From positions 3,436,501 through 3,500,500 of the forward strand of contig CP101033.1 of NCBI GenBank assembly GCA_041319085.1: DNA of 64,000 bases. Direction: 5' to 3'. The DNA is from Aeromonas veronii. GTDB taxonomy: Bacteria; Pseudomonadota; Gammaproteobacteria; Enterobacterales; Aeromonadaceae. Both the position numbers and the translations under genes were made by a program. This document shows, one piece after another, positions 62,658 to 64,000 of this stretch; within the stretch, counting starts at the first letter, position 1, and every line of letters starts with the position of its first letter. The notes under the pieces are model-generated. The model worked only from the letters and a program-made list of their open reading frames with translations. It was not told where the DNA came from and ran no database searches.

Positions 62658-63165
62658 GTCTGAGCCTCTGCAACTTTATGTAGGAGGAGGTTGATTGATA
62701 TCACCTCGTCTTATATGCGCAACCACCCAAAAGCGATCGCAGCATATCAACGTTAGCCTATTTTCAAGTCACTGATATCAATTAACAAAAAATACTCTAA
62801 CGCAACTACGTTACAAAAACAGCAACAAGCGTTTGTTATTTGAACTAAATGTGGCGCTAAAAGACGTATCTAAGAAGGTTCAACAGGGAAGAAGGGCCAG
62901 CAGAATACTCTTGCCCAAAACGGTATCAGCGACGAACAAACGTGCCGTGTCGATCGATAACGCCAGCGACCGGCATGGAAAGCGCCTGCTGCCACTGACG
63001 TCTGGTAAAGGCGGCAGATTACAGTTCCAGATGAAATCACACATGTTCCGCCTCCGATGAAATCCTTGCGCTCACAAAACAGACGATCACAGCTACCTAT
63101 TTCTTTCACGCTTGCTTCACGCCCCGCGCGGCACAATGCCCTCATACCAACGACAGGAGGATAAA
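62658..63165. other. Intergenic region with no supported gene
   Basis: The first half is AT-rich and probably holds the ompA-family promoter. The second half has small open frames on both strands without ribosome sites or recognisable similarity. Confidence 0.6.
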
Positions 63166-63552
63166 ATGAACCAGGCAAGCGCAAGCGTAATCGGACTGTT
63201 GACCCTGATGTCTGTCTCCTCTTTTGCCATGGCGGCCTATACCGGCCCGCAGGAGCAGAACAAGGTCTCCGTTGCTCAACTGAAAGATCTGGCCGATGAC
63301 AGCTGGGCCACGTTGGAGGGGAAACTGGTCAAGCACCTGGGCGGCGAGAACTATCTGTTCCGCGATGCCAGCGGTGAAGTGGAGGTCGAAGTGGATCAGG
63401 ATGTGTGGCGTGGCACCGAAGTGGGCCCGGATGATCAGATCCGCATCCGTGGTGAAGTGGACCACAGCTGGAACAAGACCGAAGTGGAAGTGAAAACCCT
63501 GGAGAAAGTGGGCGCGGCCCCGCAGACCAAGGGCGGCTTTATCGCCAAATAA
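63166..63552 (+). CDS. YgiW/VisP-type periplasmic OB-fold (BOF) protein
   Basis: A 128-residue exported protein (signal peptide cleaved near SFAMA). The BOF core VSVAQLKDLADDSWATLEGK, ENYLFRDASGEVEVEVD and VWRGTEVGPDDQIRIRGEVD is clear. E. coli YgiW and Salmonella VisP are linked to envelope stress and virulence. CAGGAGG lies 5 bp before the ATG. Followed by a terminator. Confidence 0.92.
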   Translation: MNQASASVIGLLTLMSVSSFAMAAYTGPQEQNKVSVAQLKDLADDSWATLEGKLVKHLGGENYLFRDASGEVEVEVDQDVWRGTEVGPDDQIRIRGEVDHSWNKTEVEVKTLEKVGAAPQTKGGFIAK

Positions 63553-63583
63553 GGCCACTTCAACGACAAACTGGCCAGACGTT

Positions 63584-63613
63584 AAAAGGGCGCTTGCTAT
63601 CAAGCGCCCTTTT
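63584..63613. terminator. Bidirectional terminator between the BOF gene and mltC
   Basis: AAAAGGGCGCTTG pairs with CAAGCGCCCTTTT (63584-63596 with 63601-63613) around a 4-base loop. Confidence 0.85.
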
Positions 63614-63637
63614 GCATGGTTAACACAGCGTCATCAC

Positions 63638-64000
63638 TTAACCGGCCCGACTAGCAAAGGCTCTTTTGAACCCCTTTTCGGCCTGATTGACCTTGTAGAG
63701 GTAACGGCGCGACTCCTCTTTGGGATGCTGCTCGGTCAACACCTGATAAACCGCCTCGGGGGAGAGCCGGTTGATCCGGCCCGACGCCGCCTTGCGATCG
63801 CTGGAGAAGGTGTTGAGCACCCCGCCAGCGCCACCGTTGTAGGCAGAGATCACTGCATAGCGACGGGAGCGTGGGTCCTCGATATCCGCCAGATAGACGG
63901 TCTGCAACAGGTGCAGATAGGCGGTACCAACATCGATGTTGTAGGCCGGATTGAACAGCTCCTCCCGGCTCGGCTGGCCGTTCTTGCCCTTGACCCGCAC
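63638..64000 (-). CDS. mltC: Membrane-bound lytic murein transglycosylase C, 3' part
   Basis: The last 120 or so codons of a lytic transglycosylase family 1 enzyme that cleaves peptidoglycan glycan strands. The segments [38 protein letters not shown] and [13 protein letters not shown] follow MltC of enterics closely. The catalytic Glu and lipoprotein signal lie beyond the window edge. Confidence 0.9.
   Translation of the reverse strand: MRVKGKNGQPSREELFNPAYNIDVGTAYLHLLQTVYLADIEDPRSRRYAVISAYNGGAGGVLNTFSSDRKAASGRINRLSPEAVYQVLTEQHPKEESRRYLYKVNQAEKGFKRAFASRAG

Noticed and set aside
62833..63060. 75-codon plus-strand frame between the OmpA-family gene and the YgiW-like gene
   Set aside because: No ribosome site, unusual composition, no family; likely chance.
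1..64000. Mobile elements, prophage, CRISPR arrays, toxin-antitoxin or defence systems
   Set aside because: No transposase, integrase, phage, Cas, restriction or toxin gene and no regularly spaced non-tRNA repeats were seen; the only long tandem repeat is the tRNA array.

Overview
The window is a chromosomal segment of a gammaproteobacterium, almost certainly Aeromonas. The evidence is an AhyR-type LuxR regulator, the ruvAB-cydABX-ybgE-ybgC-tolQRAB-pal-cpoB gene order, a large tRNA-Lys/tRNA-Val cluster next to cpoB, GC-rich codon use, and housekeeping proteins resembling both Vibrio and enteric homologues. I see no insertion sequence, prophage, integron, CRISPR array or rRNA operon. Apart from a handful of decaying genes this is core chromosome.

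Layout. 1-6.4 kb: glycogen/maltodextrin genes (malQ, cut at the window edge, then glgB and glgX), followed by msrB. 6.5-10.4 kb: ChrA transporter, NUDIX hydrolase, CurA-type oxidoreductase, and the peroxide-sensing pair ohr/ohrR with two matching operator-like sites. 10.4-16.2 kb: small envelope proteins, an Lrp-family regulator, a YbhA-like phosphatase, a 2OG-Fe(II) oxygenase and a sodium-dependent transporter. 16.8-17.9 kb: twelve tRNA genes alternating Lys(TTT) and Val(TAC), arranged as a 383-bp higher-order repeat behind one promoter. 18.1-29.6 kb, all on the minus strand: ruvAB behind a LexA box, cytochrome bd (cydABX-ybgE), ybgC, and the Tol-Pal system (tolQRAB-pal-cpoB).

29.6-33.3 kb: argO and argP flank a quorum-sensing locus in which ahyR is intact but the AHL synthase gene ahyI survives only as a fragment with a stop, a frameshift and a large deletion. 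33.4-37.1 kb: RNase II, a decayed GGDEF gene and an HDOD gene with an apparent one-base frameshift near its end. 37.1-41.9 kb: YqaB-like phosphatase, a second Hfq-like protein of 119 residues, and the pqiABC lipid-transport operon. 42-50 kb: rRNA uracil methyltransferase, proS, SDR enzyme, outer-membrane protein, copper chaperone, enoyl-CoA hydratase-like protein and a secreted ParB-like protein. 50-57 kb: dusA, zur-cheX, brnQ, trmN6/srmB, elaA and a Crp/Fnr regulator. 57-64 kb: rlmB-rnr, a diguanylate cyclase, an OmpA-family porin, a YgiW-like OB-fold protein and the 3' end of mltC.

Links between genes. RNA metabolism is prominent: RNase II, RNase R, SrmB, the Hfq paralogue, RlmB, an RlmD-type enzyme, DusA, and TrmN6, whose known substrate tRNA-Val(UAC) is encoded six times here. 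Envelope integrity is served by Tol-Pal, Pqi, the OmpA-family protein and MltC. The most notable observations are the loss of ahyI beside an intact ahyR, the divergent Hfq paralogue, the ordered tRNA amplification, and two short plus-strand transcription-unit candidates (27.5-27.9 kb and 11.8-12.0 kb) that contain no conventional gene.
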